Counted from the first letter of the stretch, positions 7,661 to 17,036 are shown. The stretch is DNA of 64,000 bases from BOKV01 sp041397525 (GCA_041397525.1 JAWKWL010000007.1:62001-126000); one strand, 5' to 3'. Program-made: numbers and translations. The notes: generated from the sequence alone by a model not told the origin.

Positions 7661-8812
7661 ATGGCCCTGCATTTTTCCGCGAAGGAATATTCAAACCGGC
7701 TGGAGCGCCTGCAGGCCGTCATGGATGAGCGCAAGCTCGATTGCATGCTGCTGTTCTCACAGGAAAGCATGTATTGGCTCACCGGCTACGACACTTTTGG
7801 CTTCTGCTTCTTCCAGTGCCTTGTCGTGAAGCGAAATGGCGAAATGGTGCTCGTCACCCGCTCTGCAGACCTGCGTCAGGCACGCCATACCTCAAACATT
7901 GCAAACATCGTGGTCTGGACCGACCGCGCCGGTGCTGATCCTACCCTTGATCTGTACAATGTAATGGGTGAACTTGATTTGGTCGGAACCCGGATTGGCG
8001 TGGAATACGACACCGTTGGCCTGACTGCCAGGCACGGCAAGGCGCTCGACGAAAGACTGAAGGCTTTCGCCGAAATCCACGATGCTTCTGGTTTGGTTGA
8101 GCGGCTGCGTGCGGTCAAGTCAAAGGCTGAGCTTGACTATACGAGACAGGCAGGCGAACTCGCCGACCTTGCCTTGGACGAGGCGATCAGGGTTTCCAAG
8201 GCCGGAGCTGATGAAGGTGACATCCTCGCAGCCATGCATTCGGCGATATTTTCACGCGGTGGCGATTATCCCGGCAATGAATTCATCATCGGTTCTGGCA
8301 AGGATGCGCTTTTGTGCCGCTACAAGTCCGGCAGGCGCAAGCTTTCAAAAAACGACCAGCTCACGCTCGAATGGGCAGGCACCATGGCACATTACCACGC
8401 CGCCATGATGCGCACACTCATCATCGGCAAACCTACTGCACGCCACCAGCAACTATACGAGGCCGCACGCGATGCGCTGGTCGAAGTGCGTGACGCCATG
8501 GTGGTTGGAAACAAGGTTTCCGACATGTTTGATGCCCATGTGCGCGTGCTCGATGCAGCAGGACTGGTGCGTCACCGGCTCAATGCCTGCGGCTATTCGT
8601 TGGGCGCGCGCTTCAGTCCGAGTTGGATGGACATGCCGATGATCTATGCCGGCAATGATCTCGTCCTCGAAAAGGACATGGTATTCTTCATTCACATGAT
8701 AATCGCCGACAGCGACACCGACACAGCCATGACCATCGGTCAGAGTTACATAACTTCAGCTTCAGGCCCGCAAAGCCTGACACGTCACGAAATTGACCTG
8801 ATCATCCGATAG
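7661..8812 (+). CDS. M24-fold hydrolase lacking metal ligands (ectoine hydrolase-like)
   Basis: A 383-residue protein with a creatinase-type N-terminal domain (about 1-150) and a pita-bread C-terminal domain (about 155-383). The N-terminus has MYWLTGYDTFGFCFFQ, and residues 150-175 the usual linker VKSKAELDYTRQAGELAD. The five metal ligands of ordinary M24 aminopeptidases are not conserved: the Asp-x-x-Gly region reads LEWAG (Glu237), the second Asp site reads YHAAMMRT (His246), the GHG motif reads CGYSLGARFSPSW (Tyr312), and the Glu-Pro-Gly site reads FFIHM (His345). This pattern recalls the metal-independent branch that includes creatinase and ectoine hydrolase (DoeA/EutD), but no other ectoine gene is adjacent. 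AGGAG six bases before the ATG supports the start. Function is therefore open; a C-N hydrolase is the best guess. Confidence 0.75.
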   Translation: MALHFSAKEYSNRLERLQAVMDERKLDCMLLFSQESMYWLTGYDTFGFCFFQCLVVKRNGEMVLVTRSADLRQARHTSNIANIVVWTDRAGADPTLDLYNVMGELDLVGTRIGVEYDTVGLTARHGKALDERLKAFAEIHDASGLVERLRAVKSKAELDYTRQAGELADLALDEAIRVSKAGADEGDILAAMHSAIFSRGGDYPGNEFIIGSGKDALLCRYKSGRRKLSKNDQLTLEWAGTMAHYHAAMMRTLIIGKPTARHQQLYEAARDALVEVRDAMVVGNKVSDMFDAHVRVLDAAGLVRHRLNACGYSLGARFSPSWMDMPMIYAGNDLVLEKDMVFFIHMIIADSDTDTAMTIGQSYITSASGPQSLTRHEIDLIIR

Positions 8813-9024
8813 CGGCTAAACAGGGATTCGCGGAAACGCCCGCGCTGGTGCGGATTTCGTTCAGTCAGGGCTGGCTGGACAGAAAGGCGTAACAATTTCA
8901 ATCCGGTAGTCGGTTCCTGGATCAGCAGGAGCCGGAAACCGCTCTTTAGCAACTGCGGCAACCGAGGCGGCAAGTGACTGTATTTACTGGCAAGCATCGC
9001 GAAGCAAGGTGCATTTCCCCCGCT

Positions 9025-9660
9025 GTGAAACGCCCTTTCTCCAACAGCATCGGGACAATTGCGCTTTTGACAGCGGGAATCGCTCTTTCTGCTTGCAATT
9101 CCGGCTCCGTGACACAGGGGCTTGGCAGCGCCGCAGTTGCACCTCCGCGATCCGTTGCCAATGCGCCGCAGCCCTCCGGCACCGTCGGCTCCACCACGCA
9201 AGGCAATGAGACCGCCCTTTTGGCCGACCAATCGGGCCAGGCTCCGGGCTCACAGTTCCAGCAGGGCAGCCAGACCGCCTCGCTTTCGCCAACACCGCCG
9301 GTTTCGTTCCTTCCGGTGACGGGGGCTCCGCAGTCAGCTGTCACTTCACTTGCCAATGCCATGCGCAGCGCAGCCCAGACCAACCAGGTGCCGGTAGTCG
9401 TTTCACTGCAGCAGGGCGCGAAATACCAGATAAAGGGCTATTTCTCCGCCCTGAATGACGGCACCGGAACCATTCTGGTTTATGTCTGGGACGTGTTGGA
9501 CACCAACGGAACCCGGGTACACCGGATTTCAGGCCAGGAACGTGGGGGAGCAGCCACAGGTGACCCTTGGGCCGGCGTAACCGATGATATACTCAACCGG
9601 GTCGCCCAATCGACGATGGCTAGCCTTCGAACCTGGGTTTCCACACGCAACGCCGGTTGA
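9025..9660 (+). CDS. Probable lipoprotein, unknown function
   Basis: About 211 residues with a lipoprotein signal: basic KRPFSNS, a hydrophobic core IGTIALLTAGIA and the lipobox LSAC, so the mature protein should be a diacylated lipoprotein with Ser/Gly after the Cys. The mature N-terminal 90 residues are Ser/Pro/Gly/Gln-rich and probably unstructured. The C-terminal part (roughly 120-211), with VPVVVSLQQGAKYQIKGYFSALNDGTGTILVYVWDVLD, looks like a small beta domain. The GTG at 9025 is used because it starts a compact signal peptide; an ATG at 8974 would add 17 residues. I do not recognise a named family. Position before prs is seen in relatives. Confidence 0.7.
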   Translation: MKRPFSNSIGTIALLTAGIALSACNSGSVTQGLGSAAVAPPRSVANAPQPSGTVGSTTQGNETALLADQSGQAPGSQFQQGSQTASLSPTPPVSFLPVTGAPQSAVTSLANAMRSAAQTNQVPVVVSLQQGAKYQIKGYFSALNDGTGTILVYVWDVLDTNGTRVHRISGQERGGAATGDPWAGVTDDILNRVAQSTMASLRTWVSTRNAG

Positions 9661-9846
9661 AAAACAAATCTTTGCATTGATAGTGGCCCCCCCTTCCCCT
9701 ATACAGCCGCGCATGGGCTGAAGCTTGTCAGATCGGGCGGTAATGACCGACCGCAAATGTCTGGCTGCGGAGGCAAATTCGATGGGTCGAATTGTTTTCC
9801 CGTTTCTGCCGGAACGTGAAACGATCATACAGGTGCGGCACTTCCC

Positions 9847-10779
9847 ATGAAATTATTCGCTGGCAACTCGAATCGCGTTCTCGCAGAGCAGATTTCGAAA
9901 TATCTTGATATTCGTCTCGGCACTGCAAATGTCCGGCGTTTTGCTGACCAGGAGATTTTCGTGGAAATCCTCGAAAATGTCCGTGGCGAAGACTGTTTCA
10001 TCCTGCAATCGACATCCTATCCGGCAAATGACCATTTGATGGAATTGCTGATCATGATCGATGCGTTGAAGCGCGCATCGGCCAAGCGCATAACAGCCGT
10101 GCTTCCCTATTTTGGCTATGCCCGCCAGGACCGCAAACCGGGTCCGCGCACACCGATTTCGGCCAAGCTGGTCGCCAACATGATCACCAAGGCGGGTGCC
10201 GACCGGGTGCTGACCCTCGACCTGCATGCCACCCAGATCCAGGGGTTTTTCGACATTCCGACCGACAATCTGTTTGCAGTGCCAGTATTGTCCGGTGACG
10301 TGAAGGACAATTACGACCTGGAAAACATTGTCGTGGTGTCTCCCGATGTCGGCGGCGTCGTCCGCGCACGTTCGCTTGCCAAGCGGCTTGATGCGCAATT
10401 GGCGATTGTGGACAAACGCCGTGAGCGTCCGGGCGAGTCGGAAGTCATGAATGTGATCGGCAACGTCCAGGGCCGTGACTGCCTCCTGATCGATGACATC
10501 ATCGATTCAGGTGGAACATTGTGCAACGCTGCAGAGGCCCTGCTGAAAATCGGAGCGGCCAGTGTCACGGCGTATATCACCCATGGCGTGTTGTCGGGCG
10601 GCGCAGTTGCCCGTATCGCGGCCTCGAGCCTGAAGGAATTGGTCATCACCAACTCGATCCAGCCGACTTCGGCCATCGAGACGGCGCACAATATTCGTGT
10701 CGTATCAGTCGCTGAACTGGTCGGTGAGGCGATCAACCGCACAGCGCTGGAAAAATCGGTGTCGAGCCTCTTCGACTGA
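9847..10779 (+). CDS. prs: Ribose-phosphate pyrophosphokinase
   Basis: A cytosolic enzyme of 310 residues, the standard length, which makes PRPP from ribose 5-phosphate and ATP for purine, pyrimidine, His, Trp and NAD synthesis. It starts MKLFAGNSNRVLAEQISKYL. It contains the ATP-site region YFGYARQDRKPGPRTPISAKL, the divalent-metal loop DLHATQIQGFFDIP, the flexible-loop region VVDKRRERPGESEV and the PRPP-binding signature CLLIDDIIDSGGTLCNAA. The product feeds apt and trpE(G) pathways found elsewhere in this window. The 186 bases upstream hold TTGCAT and CTATAC elements around 9673-9703 that could be a promoter, but this is weak. Confidence 0.97.
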   Translation: MKLFAGNSNRVLAEQISKYLDIRLGTANVRRFADQEIFVEILENVRGEDCFILQSTSYPANDHLMELLIMIDALKRASAKRITAVLPYFGYARQDRKPGPRTPISAKLVANMITKAGADRVLTLDLHATQIQGFFDIPTDNLFAVPVLSGDVKDNYDLENIVVVSPDVGGVVRARSLAKRLDAQLAIVDKRRERPGESEVMNVIGNVQGRDCLLIDDIIDSGGTLCNAAEALLKIGAASVTAYITHGVLSGGAVARIAASSLKELVITNSIQPTSAIETAHNIRVVSVAELVGEAINRTALEKSVSSLFD

Positions 10780-10860
10780 TCGTCACCGGCGCTCTCCCGG
10801 ATTTTCAGCACCTTTTCACCCGGCTCTTGCGAATTCCTGCAATACGCCCTATAAGCCCCC

Positions 10861-10900
10861 TGCCCGCGCAGACACCCTTGGAGGCAGCGCGGGTTTGTTG
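10861..10900 (+). terminator. Possible Rho-independent terminator after prs
   Basis: CCCGCGC at 10863-10869 pairs perfectly with GCGCGGG at 10887-10893 and is followed by TTTGTTGCGTTT. It stands between prs and rplY on their common strand. The 17-base loop is long, so it may instead be a leader structure in front of the L25 gene. Confidence 0.45.
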
Positions 10901-10985
10901 CGTTTGAACTTCCGTTCAACCCAGCAAATTCCGGATCAGAATTCTGAAGTCCGGAATGCCCTCTGCATATCAAAAAGGAAAAGCC

Positions 10986-11612
10986 ATGAGCCACGAATCA
11001 TATGAGCTCAAGGCACAATTGCGCGACCGGACCGGCAAGGGGGCCTCCCGGGAATTTCGCAGAAACGCAATGGTGCCTGCCGTCATTTATGGCGACAAGA
11101 AAGAACCCCTTCCAATTGCCCTTCCGTTCAAGGAACTGTCGCTGCGCCTGCATGCCGGTGGTTTCATGACCACGATTGCGACAATCGACGTGAATGGCGA
11201 AAAGCATCAGGTCCTGCCAAAGGATTTCCAGGTTGACCCCGTGCGTGAATTCATCACCCATGTCGACTTCCTGCGTATCTCCGCATCCTCGCGCGTTACC
11301 GTTGAAGTGCCCGTTCACTTCCTCAACGAAGACGCATCACCCGGCCTCAAGCGTGGTGGCGTTCTCAACATCGTGCGCCACGAAGTCGAGCTTGAAGTTT
11401 TGGCGACCGCGATTCCCGAAGCCATCGAGATCGACCTCACCGGGCGCGACATCGGCGACTCAATCCACATCAGCCATGTGAAGCTGCCGGAGGGCGCGAA
11501 GCCAACGATCACTGATCGCGACTTCACCATTGCAACGATCGCCGGTTCTTCGGCATCGCGCTCTGGTGGAAATGCGGACGGTGATGAAGCTGAAGAGGCT
11601 GGCGAAGCGTAA
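10986..11612 (+). CDS. rplY: 50S ribosomal protein L25/general stress protein Ctc
   Basis: A 208-residue long-form L25 (TL5/Ctc type) that binds 5S rRNA in the large subunit. The N-terminal L25 domain covers about residues 1-95 (ELKAQLRDRTGKGASREFRRN, VPAVIYGDKKEPLPIALPF, HQVLPKDFQVDPVREFITHVDFLRI). A C-terminal beta domain follows (VEVPVHFLNEDASPGLKRGGVL, GDSIHISHVKLPEGAKPTI), and an acidic tail rich in Glu, Asp and Gly ends the protein. AAAAAGGAA just before the ATG supports this start. It is 30 bases from pth, an order that is nearly universal in alphaproteobacteria. Confidence 0.96.
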   Translation: MSHESYELKAQLRDRTGKGASREFRRNAMVPAVIYGDKKEPLPIALPFKELSLRLHAGGFMTTIATIDVNGEKHQVLPKDFQVDPVREFITHVDFLRISASSRVTVEVPVHFLNEDASPGLKRGGVLNIVRHEVELEVLATAIPEAIEIDLTGRDIGDSIHISHVKLPEGAKPTITDRDFTIATIAGSSASRSGGNADGDEAEEAGEA

Positions 11613-11642
11613 TCTTTGCCGTATCCGAAGGAGCCAGAAGCC

Positions 11643-12356
11643 ATGCTGGTTATCGCAGGCTTGGGAAATCCCGGAGCATCTTACGCTGGCAATCGGCACA
11701 ATATCGGTTTCATGGCGGCGGACGAAATCGTCCGCCGCCATTCCTTTTCGCCGTGGAAAAAGAAATTCAAGGGTGAGATGGCGGAAGGCGAGATCGCCGG
11801 CATGAAGACGCTGGTGCTCAAACCGCTAACCTACATGAACAAGTCAGGCGAGGCTGTTCAGGAAGCCTTGCGCTTCTACAAGCTGACACCTGCTGACCTG
11901 GTCGTTATCTATGATGAGCTCGATCTGGCACCGGGCAAATTGCGGATCAAGACCGGCGGTGGTGCCGGCGGCCATAACGGCATCCGTTCCATTGACGCCC
12001 ATTGCGGCAATGCCTATCGCCGTGTGCGGCTCGGCATTGGCCATCCCGGACACAAGGAACTGGTCCAGCGTCATGTCCTGGGCGACTTTGTCAAGGCAGA
12101 CCAGGAATGGCTGGAACCGTTTCTTGACGCGATTGCCGTCAATATCGGCCTGCTGGTTTCCGGCAACGACGCCAGTTTCATGAACAAGGTGGCACTGGCA
12201 ACGGGTGGCAGTCCCGAACCGGCCAGGACACCAGGTCCGGCCAAGTCGCAAAGCCATATCCGCCAGGCGCGCCCTTCCTCACCATCTGCGAAACTGCCAC
12301 AATCCGGCCCCATGGCTGAAATGCTGAAAAAGCTGCTGGGCAACAAGGACGACTGA
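11643..12356 (+). CDS. pth: Peptidyl-tRNA hydrolase
   Basis: An essential cytosolic esterase of 237 residues that releases peptides from prematurely dropped peptidyl-tRNAs. It begins MLVIAGLGNPGASYAGNRHNIGF with the catalytic His in the RHN triplet. Also present are LKPLTYMNKSGEAV, YDELDLAPGKLRIKTGGGAGGHNGIRSI and RVRLGIGHPG. The last 45 residues are a Pro/Ser/Lys-rich extension that is common in alphaproteobacterial Pth. An AAGGAG stretch lies upstream of the chosen ATG. It follows rplY closely and precedes ychF by about 125 bases, so the three probably share transcription. Confidence 0.96.
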   Translation: MLVIAGLGNPGASYAGNRHNIGFMAADEIVRRHSFSPWKKKFKGEMAEGEIAGMKTLVLKPLTYMNKSGEAVQEALRFYKLTPADLVVIYDELDLAPGKLRIKTGGGAGGHNGIRSIDAHCGNAYRRVRLGIGHPGHKELVQRHVLGDFVKADQEWLEPFLDAIAVNIGLLVSGNDASFMNKVALATGGSPEPARTPGPAKSQSHIRQARPSSPSAKLPQSGPMAEMLKKLLGNKDD

Positions 12357-12480
12357 ACTCGGGTGTAGCCATTTCCTTTCGGAAGATTTACACGATGGCC
12401 AGCAAATCGGCGGCTTGGCCATCGTCAATCCGTTCCTCCACCAGCCAGCCGGAATTTTCGGCAAGTGAAGAGATTATCCC

Positions 12481-13584
12481 ATGGGTTTCAAATGTGGCAT
12501 CGTCGGCCTGCCGAATGTTGGTAAATCGACACTGTTCAATGCACTGACAAAAACCGCAGCGGCACAGGCAGCCAATTATCCCTTCTGCACGATCGAGCCC
12601 AATACCGGTGAGGTGGCAGTTCCTGATCCGCGCCTGAAGCAGATTGCCAAGGTTGCGGGGTCAAAGGAAATCATTCCGACCCGCATATCCTTTGTTGATA
12701 TTGCGGGCCTCGTGCGTGGCGCCTCGAAAGGCGAAGGTCTTGGCAACCAGTTCCTCGCCAATATCCGCGAGGTCGATGCCGTCGTGCATGTCGTGCGCTG
12801 CTTCGAAAACGATGACATCACCCATGTTGAGGGCCGCATTGATCCGGTCGCCGATATCGAGACCATCGAAACCGAGCTCATGCTCGCCGATCTCGAAAGC
12901 CTTGAGCGCCGGACCGAGCAGACCCGCAAGCGCGCAGGCGCAAAAGACAAGGATTCGCTCGCACAATTGCCAGTCATGGATGCGGCACTTGCTCTCCTGC
13001 GCGACGGCAAGCCGGCCCGCAACCTGCTCAAGTCCCTTGCAGCGGACGAAATCCGCATTCTCAAGGGCCTGAACCTCCTGACCTCGCATCCCGTTCTTTA
13101 TGTCTGCAATGTCGATGAGGGACATGCCGCGACCGGCAATGAACAGACAAAACGCGTCGAGGAACTCGCGAAAGCCGAAGGCGCTGAAACCGTGATCATT
13201 TCTGCCCGCATCGAGGAAGAGATTGCCCAGATGCCGGAAGCCGAGCAGCCCGAATATCTGGAAATGAACGGCTTGAGAGAGTCAGGTCTCGACCGGCTGA
13301 TTGCGGCCGGATACCGCCTGCTTGACCTCATCACCTATTTTACCGCCGGGCCGAAGGAAACCCGGGCATGGACCATTGTCAAGGGCACCAAGGCTCCCGG
13401 TGCTGCCGGCGTCATTCATACCGACTTCGAACGCGGCTTCATCCGGGCGCAAACCATCGCCTTCAACGACTATGTCACTTTGGGCGGTGAAGTCGCTGCC
13501 AAGGAAGCCGGCAAGGCGCGCGATGAAGGCAAGGAATATGTCGTTCACGACGGCGACGTGATGCTGTTCAAGTTCAACACCTGA
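12481..13584 (+). CDS. ychF: Redox-responsive ATPase/GTPase YchF (Obg family)
   Basis: A ribosome-associated P-loop NTPase of 367 residues, preferring ATP in characterised members. G1 is GLPNVGKSTLFNAL, G3 is VDIAGLVRGASKGEGLGNQFL, and the altered G4 is CNVDE, the change from NKxD that explains ATP preference. A coiled-coil insert lies around residues 125-160 (LADLESLERRTEQTRKRAG). The C-terminal TGS domain begins near TYFTAGPKETRAWT and ends EYVVHDGDVMLFKFNT. It is convergent with the RTX gene. Confidence 0.96.
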   Translation: MGFKCGIVGLPNVGKSTLFNALTKTAAAQAANYPFCTIEPNTGEVAVPDPRLKQIAKVAGSKEIIPTRISFVDIAGLVRGASKGEGLGNQFLANIREVDAVVHVVRCFENDDITHVEGRIDPVADIETIETELMLADLESLERRTEQTRKRAGAKDKDSLAQLPVMDAALALLRDGKPARNLLKSLAADEIRILKGLNLLTSHPVLYVCNVDEGHAATGNEQTKRVEELAKAEGAETVIISARIEEEIAQMPEAEQPEYLEMNGLRESGLDRLIAAGYRLLDLITYFTAGPKETRAWTIVKGTKAPGAAGVIHTDFERGFIRAQTIAFNDYVTLGGEVAAKEAGKARDEGKEYVVHDGDVMLFKFNT

Positions 13585-13675
13585 GCGCAGCTTTCCAGCC
13601 CTGCAATTATGTTTCAGCTGCCTTTCAAACAGGCAGGGTCCGGTCTGGCACCAGAAGTGCAATCGGACTGGGATA

Positions 13676-16600
13676 CTAATTCAATATCCAGTTCGCTGAA
13701 TCTGCAACAAGCTGGCTCGCGGTAACCCCGGAAAAGGTAACGGCGTCGTTTCCGAAGAATACAGTCGCATTTCCACCACCGGAATCAAGAATTACAAGCT
13801 GGCTGGCATTTGTCAGGCCGCTCACGCCCACCATGTAGAGAAGATCAATTCCGCTCTCATAGTCGTGGATTGTATCAAGGCCCCAACCATCCTCAAAAAC
13901 GAACAGATCAGTGATTCCATCACCGAGACCGTTGACGGACGCACCCCATAACTGGTCATTGCCAATCCCGCCATAGAGCCAGTCTATGCCGTGATCACCA
14001 TACAAATAATCGTCACCGCTGTTGCCAAAAAGGAAATCATTGTCAAAGCCGCCAAAGAGGTAATCGGACTGGTCTCCGCCTTCCATATAGTCATCGCCGC
14101 TTTCGCCCCAGAGCGTGTCAGCACCATCCTCACCAAATATCTGGTCTCTTTCACTGCCACCGAAAATGGTGTCAGCATCGTCGCCCCCGAACAGGAAGTC
14201 ACCGCCCGCACCACCATGGATCGTGTCCACACCTGCCTGGCCATACACAACATCACCGCCATCTTCGCCAAACAACTGGTCATTGCCGCCTTCCCCGAAG
14301 ATCGTATCGGTATCGTCGCCACCATACATGAAATCTGTTTCCAACCCGCCGATCAGCACATCATTTCCGGCATCGCCATACATGACATCACTGCCATTCT
14401 CGCCATACAGCCAGTCATTGCCTTCTCCGCCGTAGATGGTGTCTGTATCATCACCGCCGAAAAGGTAATCCACATCATCGCCTCCGAAGAGCACATCACT
14501 GCCTGCCTGCCCGAACAGGAAATCTGATCCCCCTTCGCCGCGAAGCCAATCAGCGCCCTCTTCTCCAAAAATGGTGTCACGGTCCGCCCCGCCCCAGATA
14601 AAGTCCCCGTCCTCGCCGCCTAACAGTGTATCGACGCCATCATCGCCAAAGATGTAGTCCACACCAAAACCGCCATCGATGTAGTCATCTCCACTGCCAC
14701 CAAACAGTGCATCATTGCCGAGATCACCAAATATCCGGTCATCTCCGGCGGCCCCCTCGGCAACGTCGTCTCCATCGCCCGAGTAGATGGTGTCATTGCC
14801 TTCACCGCCAATCATGTAGTCAGCGGCACCTCCTGGAGCATATTCTTCAATGATCTGTTGGGTCGCAACACTGCTACCATCGACATCAGTGGCGTATGCG
14901 ATTGCCTGGACCACATCATCCTGGCCAATCAGGAGCCCGTTGAGCACCGCCTGGAATTCAAATTGTAATCCCAAAGGTGTGCTGGTCAGTGATGTCCCGG
15001 GTATGCTGGCAACCACATTTCCGTTCAGAACCAGGTCAACCCGCAAAACGTCGGATTGCTGGATACCCGGATCAATCAGCGCGGAGCCTAACAACGACGG
15101 ATCAAGCACAACCGTGTCACTGTCATTGTCGATTTCATCGTCCATGAGGTCCAGTTGAAGCGGATCACTATTGGCACCCACACCGAATGTCCTGATGGTT
15201 GTGTTCAAGCCATTCCGGTTCAAAAGAGTCGCGACTTCCTGCGCAATTGTGCTGTAACCGTTATTATTTGCCCCGTCTGACAGGAAAAATACGTAATTCT
15301 GGCCGGTCGCCTGGTTGCCAAGAAAACTGATTACTTCAAGCAATCCGGACTCAAAATCGGTGCCGCCACTGTCGAGCAATGTCCGCGCAGCTTCAATGGC
15401 ATCCAGGATGCCATCGCCATCCGTGTTGGTAGACAATGGACCGGAAAAATAGGTTTGGGCGTTATCGTTGAAGCCAACGACTGCAGCATTGATGTTGTCA
15501 ACGCCAACCGTACCAATCAGGTTGCTGATCAGATTTTCAACACCAAGTATTTCGGCGTCCAGAATAGTGTTTGTCAATGTATCCCCGTTGACATCGGGGA
15601 CAGAAATACTTCCGACAAAGGGGTCGCCGGTACTGTCAGATTGATCAATCACGAAGACCACATTGATCTGGCTGTCCAGGACCGGAGTACGCGACACATA
15701 ACCGACCACCGGAACGGATGTGCTGAGTGCAGTGTCGGGAAGCGTCAGACTGACCGAAAAAAGCTCGCCCGTTGACGGAATGGTAATCGTACCGGCTGTG
15801 GTCTCCAGACCTGTTGCGGTATCACCGAAAATGACGTCATCGCCAATGCCGCCATGGATGGTGTCTGAATCGGCTCCACCTACGATATGATCGTCTCCGC
15901 GCCCGCCCAGGAGTGTGTCATTCCCAAGACCGCCGAAGATCCGGTCATTGCCTGCCTCACCTGACAGGATGTCGTTGCCGGCAAACCCTATGAAAGTCTC
16001 GTCAAAACTTTCGCCTACGAAAAAATCGAAACCACTGGTTCCCGTATAATTGAAGGTAACAATTCCTGACAAATCGAAATTGGCGATAGCCCCAATCTGG
16101 TCTTCATTCAGGCCCTGCAATTGCGTTGCGGTGATCGCAGCAAATGACATTCCATCCGCAATCCCTTCACCGATTGTCTGGTGCTGGGTTGCGAAGGTGG
16201 CAATTGCCCGGGTTTCACCAACGCCAAGATTGAGAGTATAGGAAAATTGCAGCTCGTCAGCATCCAACTGGCTGGCAGCAGATGGGTCCAATCCTCCATC
16301 CCCATCAAACACCACGGTTATTCCATGCGTGGAAGCTGTCGCCGGCTCTGTGGCAAACCAATTGTCCGACGCATCGAGCACTGCGTCGCCAGACGAAGTT
16401 GCGACTGTATCGCCGGTATAATAGAGGTCAGTGGTCTGGGAGTAATTGAAGACGGCGCTTGCATTGCCAATATTCGTGATGAAATCAACCGTGCGTATGA
16501 AACCGTCATCGGGAGAAACATAGATGGTCCGTACCAGGGAGAAATTCCCGGAAATGATCGGGTCCAGGGTAAGCATCCGCCCGTCTGCGGACAACTCGCC

Positions 16601-16741
16601 CGCACCGACACTGGTGAACTGATCCCATTCCAAACCGTAATCGACCGCGTTGGAACTGTCGTCATAAATGTAGCCGGACCCCGAGCTGGTCCAGGTGATA
16701 CCGTCTCCATCAATCCAGCTTTGTGTTGCGCTTACGGGCAT
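13676..16741 (-). CDS. RTX calcium-binding protein with von Willebrand A domain
   Basis: A predicted secreted protein of 1021 residues without a Sec signal. Residues 1-240 form a beta-rich N-terminal region (YVSPDDGFIRTVDFITNIG) that I cannot assign. Residues 250-310 hold a first block of Gly/Asp nonapeptides of the GGxGxDxxx type. Residues 358-560 are a vWA domain with a near-canonical metal site: DQSDS at 366-370, GGTDFESG around 459-466 and FLSDGANNN near 487. From about 640 to 955 follow some thirty further RTX nonapeptides. The last 60 residues (FEDGWGLDTIHDY onward, ending ANWILN) resemble a C-terminal type I secretion signal region. RTX repeats bind calcium outside the cell. No ABC/HlyD secretion genes lie nearby, so the exporter must be encoded elsewhere. 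It is probably an adhesin or matrix protein; this is inference. Confidence 0.88.
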   Translation of the reverse strand: MPVSATQSWIDGDGITWTSSGSGYIYDDSSNAVDYGLEWDQFTSVGAGELSADGRMLTLDPIISGNFSLVRTIYVSPDDGFIRTVDFITNIGNASAVFNYSQTTDLYYTGDTVATSSGDAVLDASDNWFATEPATASTHGITVVFDGDGGLDPSAASQLDADELQFSYTLNLGVGETRAIATFATQHQTIGEGIADGMSFAAITATQLQGLNEDQIGAIANFDLSGIVTFNYTGTSGFDFFVGESFDETFIGFAGNDILSGEAGNDRIFGGLGNDTLLGGRGDDHIVGGADSDTIHGGIGDDVIFGDTATGLETTAGTITIPSTGELFSVSLTLPDTALSTSVPVVGYVSRTPVLDSQINVVFVIDQSDSTGDPFVGSISVPDVNGDTLTNTILDAEILGVENLISNLIGTVGVDNINAAVVGFNDNAQTYFSGPLSTNTDGDGILDAIEAARTLLDSGGTDFESGLLEVISFLGNQATGQNYVFFLSDGANNNGYSTIAQEVATLLNRNGLNTTIRTFGVGANSDPLQLDLMDDEIDNDSDTVVLDPSLLGSALIDPGIQQSDVLRVDLVLNGNVVASIPGTSLTSTPLGLQFEFQAVLNGLLIGQDDVVQAIAYATDVDGSSVATQQIIEEYAPGGAADYMIGGEGNDTIYSGDGDDVAEGAAGDDRIFGDLGNDALFGGSGDDYIDGGFGVDYIFGDDGVDTLLGGEDGDFIWGGADRDTIFGEEGADWLRGEGGSDFLFGQAGSDVLFGGDDVDYLFGGDDTDTIYGGEGNDWLYGENGSDVMYGDAGNDVLIGGLETDFMYGGDDTDTIFGEGGNDQLFGEDGGDVVYGQAGVDTIHGGAGGDFLFGGDDADTIFGGSERDQIFGEDGADTLWGESGDDYMEGGDQSDYLFGGFDNDFLFGNSGDDYLYGDHGIDWLYGGIGNDQLWGASVNGLGDGITDLFVFEDGWGLDTIHDYESGIDLLYMVGVSGLTNASQLVILDSGGGNATVFFGNDAVTFSGVTASQLVADSANWILN

Positions 16742-17005
16742 GCCAAATCCAATCAGTAGTTAAACGTCAGTATCGATATAGTTTTGTATATTTCTGGCTC
16801 GCTTTCAACAGGCAAAGGAATTGGATAGTAAACCGAAGCGCCGTCTGGCGGTTGAGTGAAATTGTTCAACCGGCAAGATTACACTCCGAGCGTCATGGAA
16901 TCAGCCAAGGTGCGCAATGAAGGCAGGAAATTTGGCATTTGCTGCGGCAATGTGATGGTTCCCGATTTCAATATCTGCGGATGCTTGTTTCCAAAACCGA
17001 ACGCC
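16742..17005. other. Upstream region of the RTX gene, no gene seen
   Basis: These bases hold the expected promoter region of the minus-strand RTX gene and the tail beyond the terminator of the small exported protein. The first 100 bases are AT-richer than their surroundings. Short open frames exist but lack a ribosome-binding site or recognisable product. Confidence 0.4.
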
Positions 17006-17036
17006 AAAAGGCTCCGTTCCTTTCGGAAACGGAGCC
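17006..17036 (-). terminator. Rho-independent terminator of the small exported-protein gene
   Basis: On the minus strand GGCTCCGTTTCC and GGAACGGAGCC pair around a GAAA-type loop and are followed by TTTTGG. The hairpin sits 45 bases past the stop codon of the 82-residue gene, in the right orientation to end its transcript. Confidence 0.8.

Noticed and set aside
13618..13636. Hairpin CTGCCT-TTCAAAC-AGGCAG between ychF and the RTX gene
   Set aside because: Only six pairs and no T-run on either strand, so it was not called a terminator.
13991..14527. Long open frame on the plus strand opposite the RTX repeats, rich in Ile and Ala
   Set aside because: It is the antisense of the Gly/Asp repeat codons, which lack stop codons when read backwards. 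It has no start signal or family similarity.
13990..14840. Short repeated units that at first glance look like a CRISPR or tandem DNA repeat
   Set aside because: The units are degenerate 27-base codings of the RTX nonapeptide, without identical repeats or unique spacers, and no cas genes.
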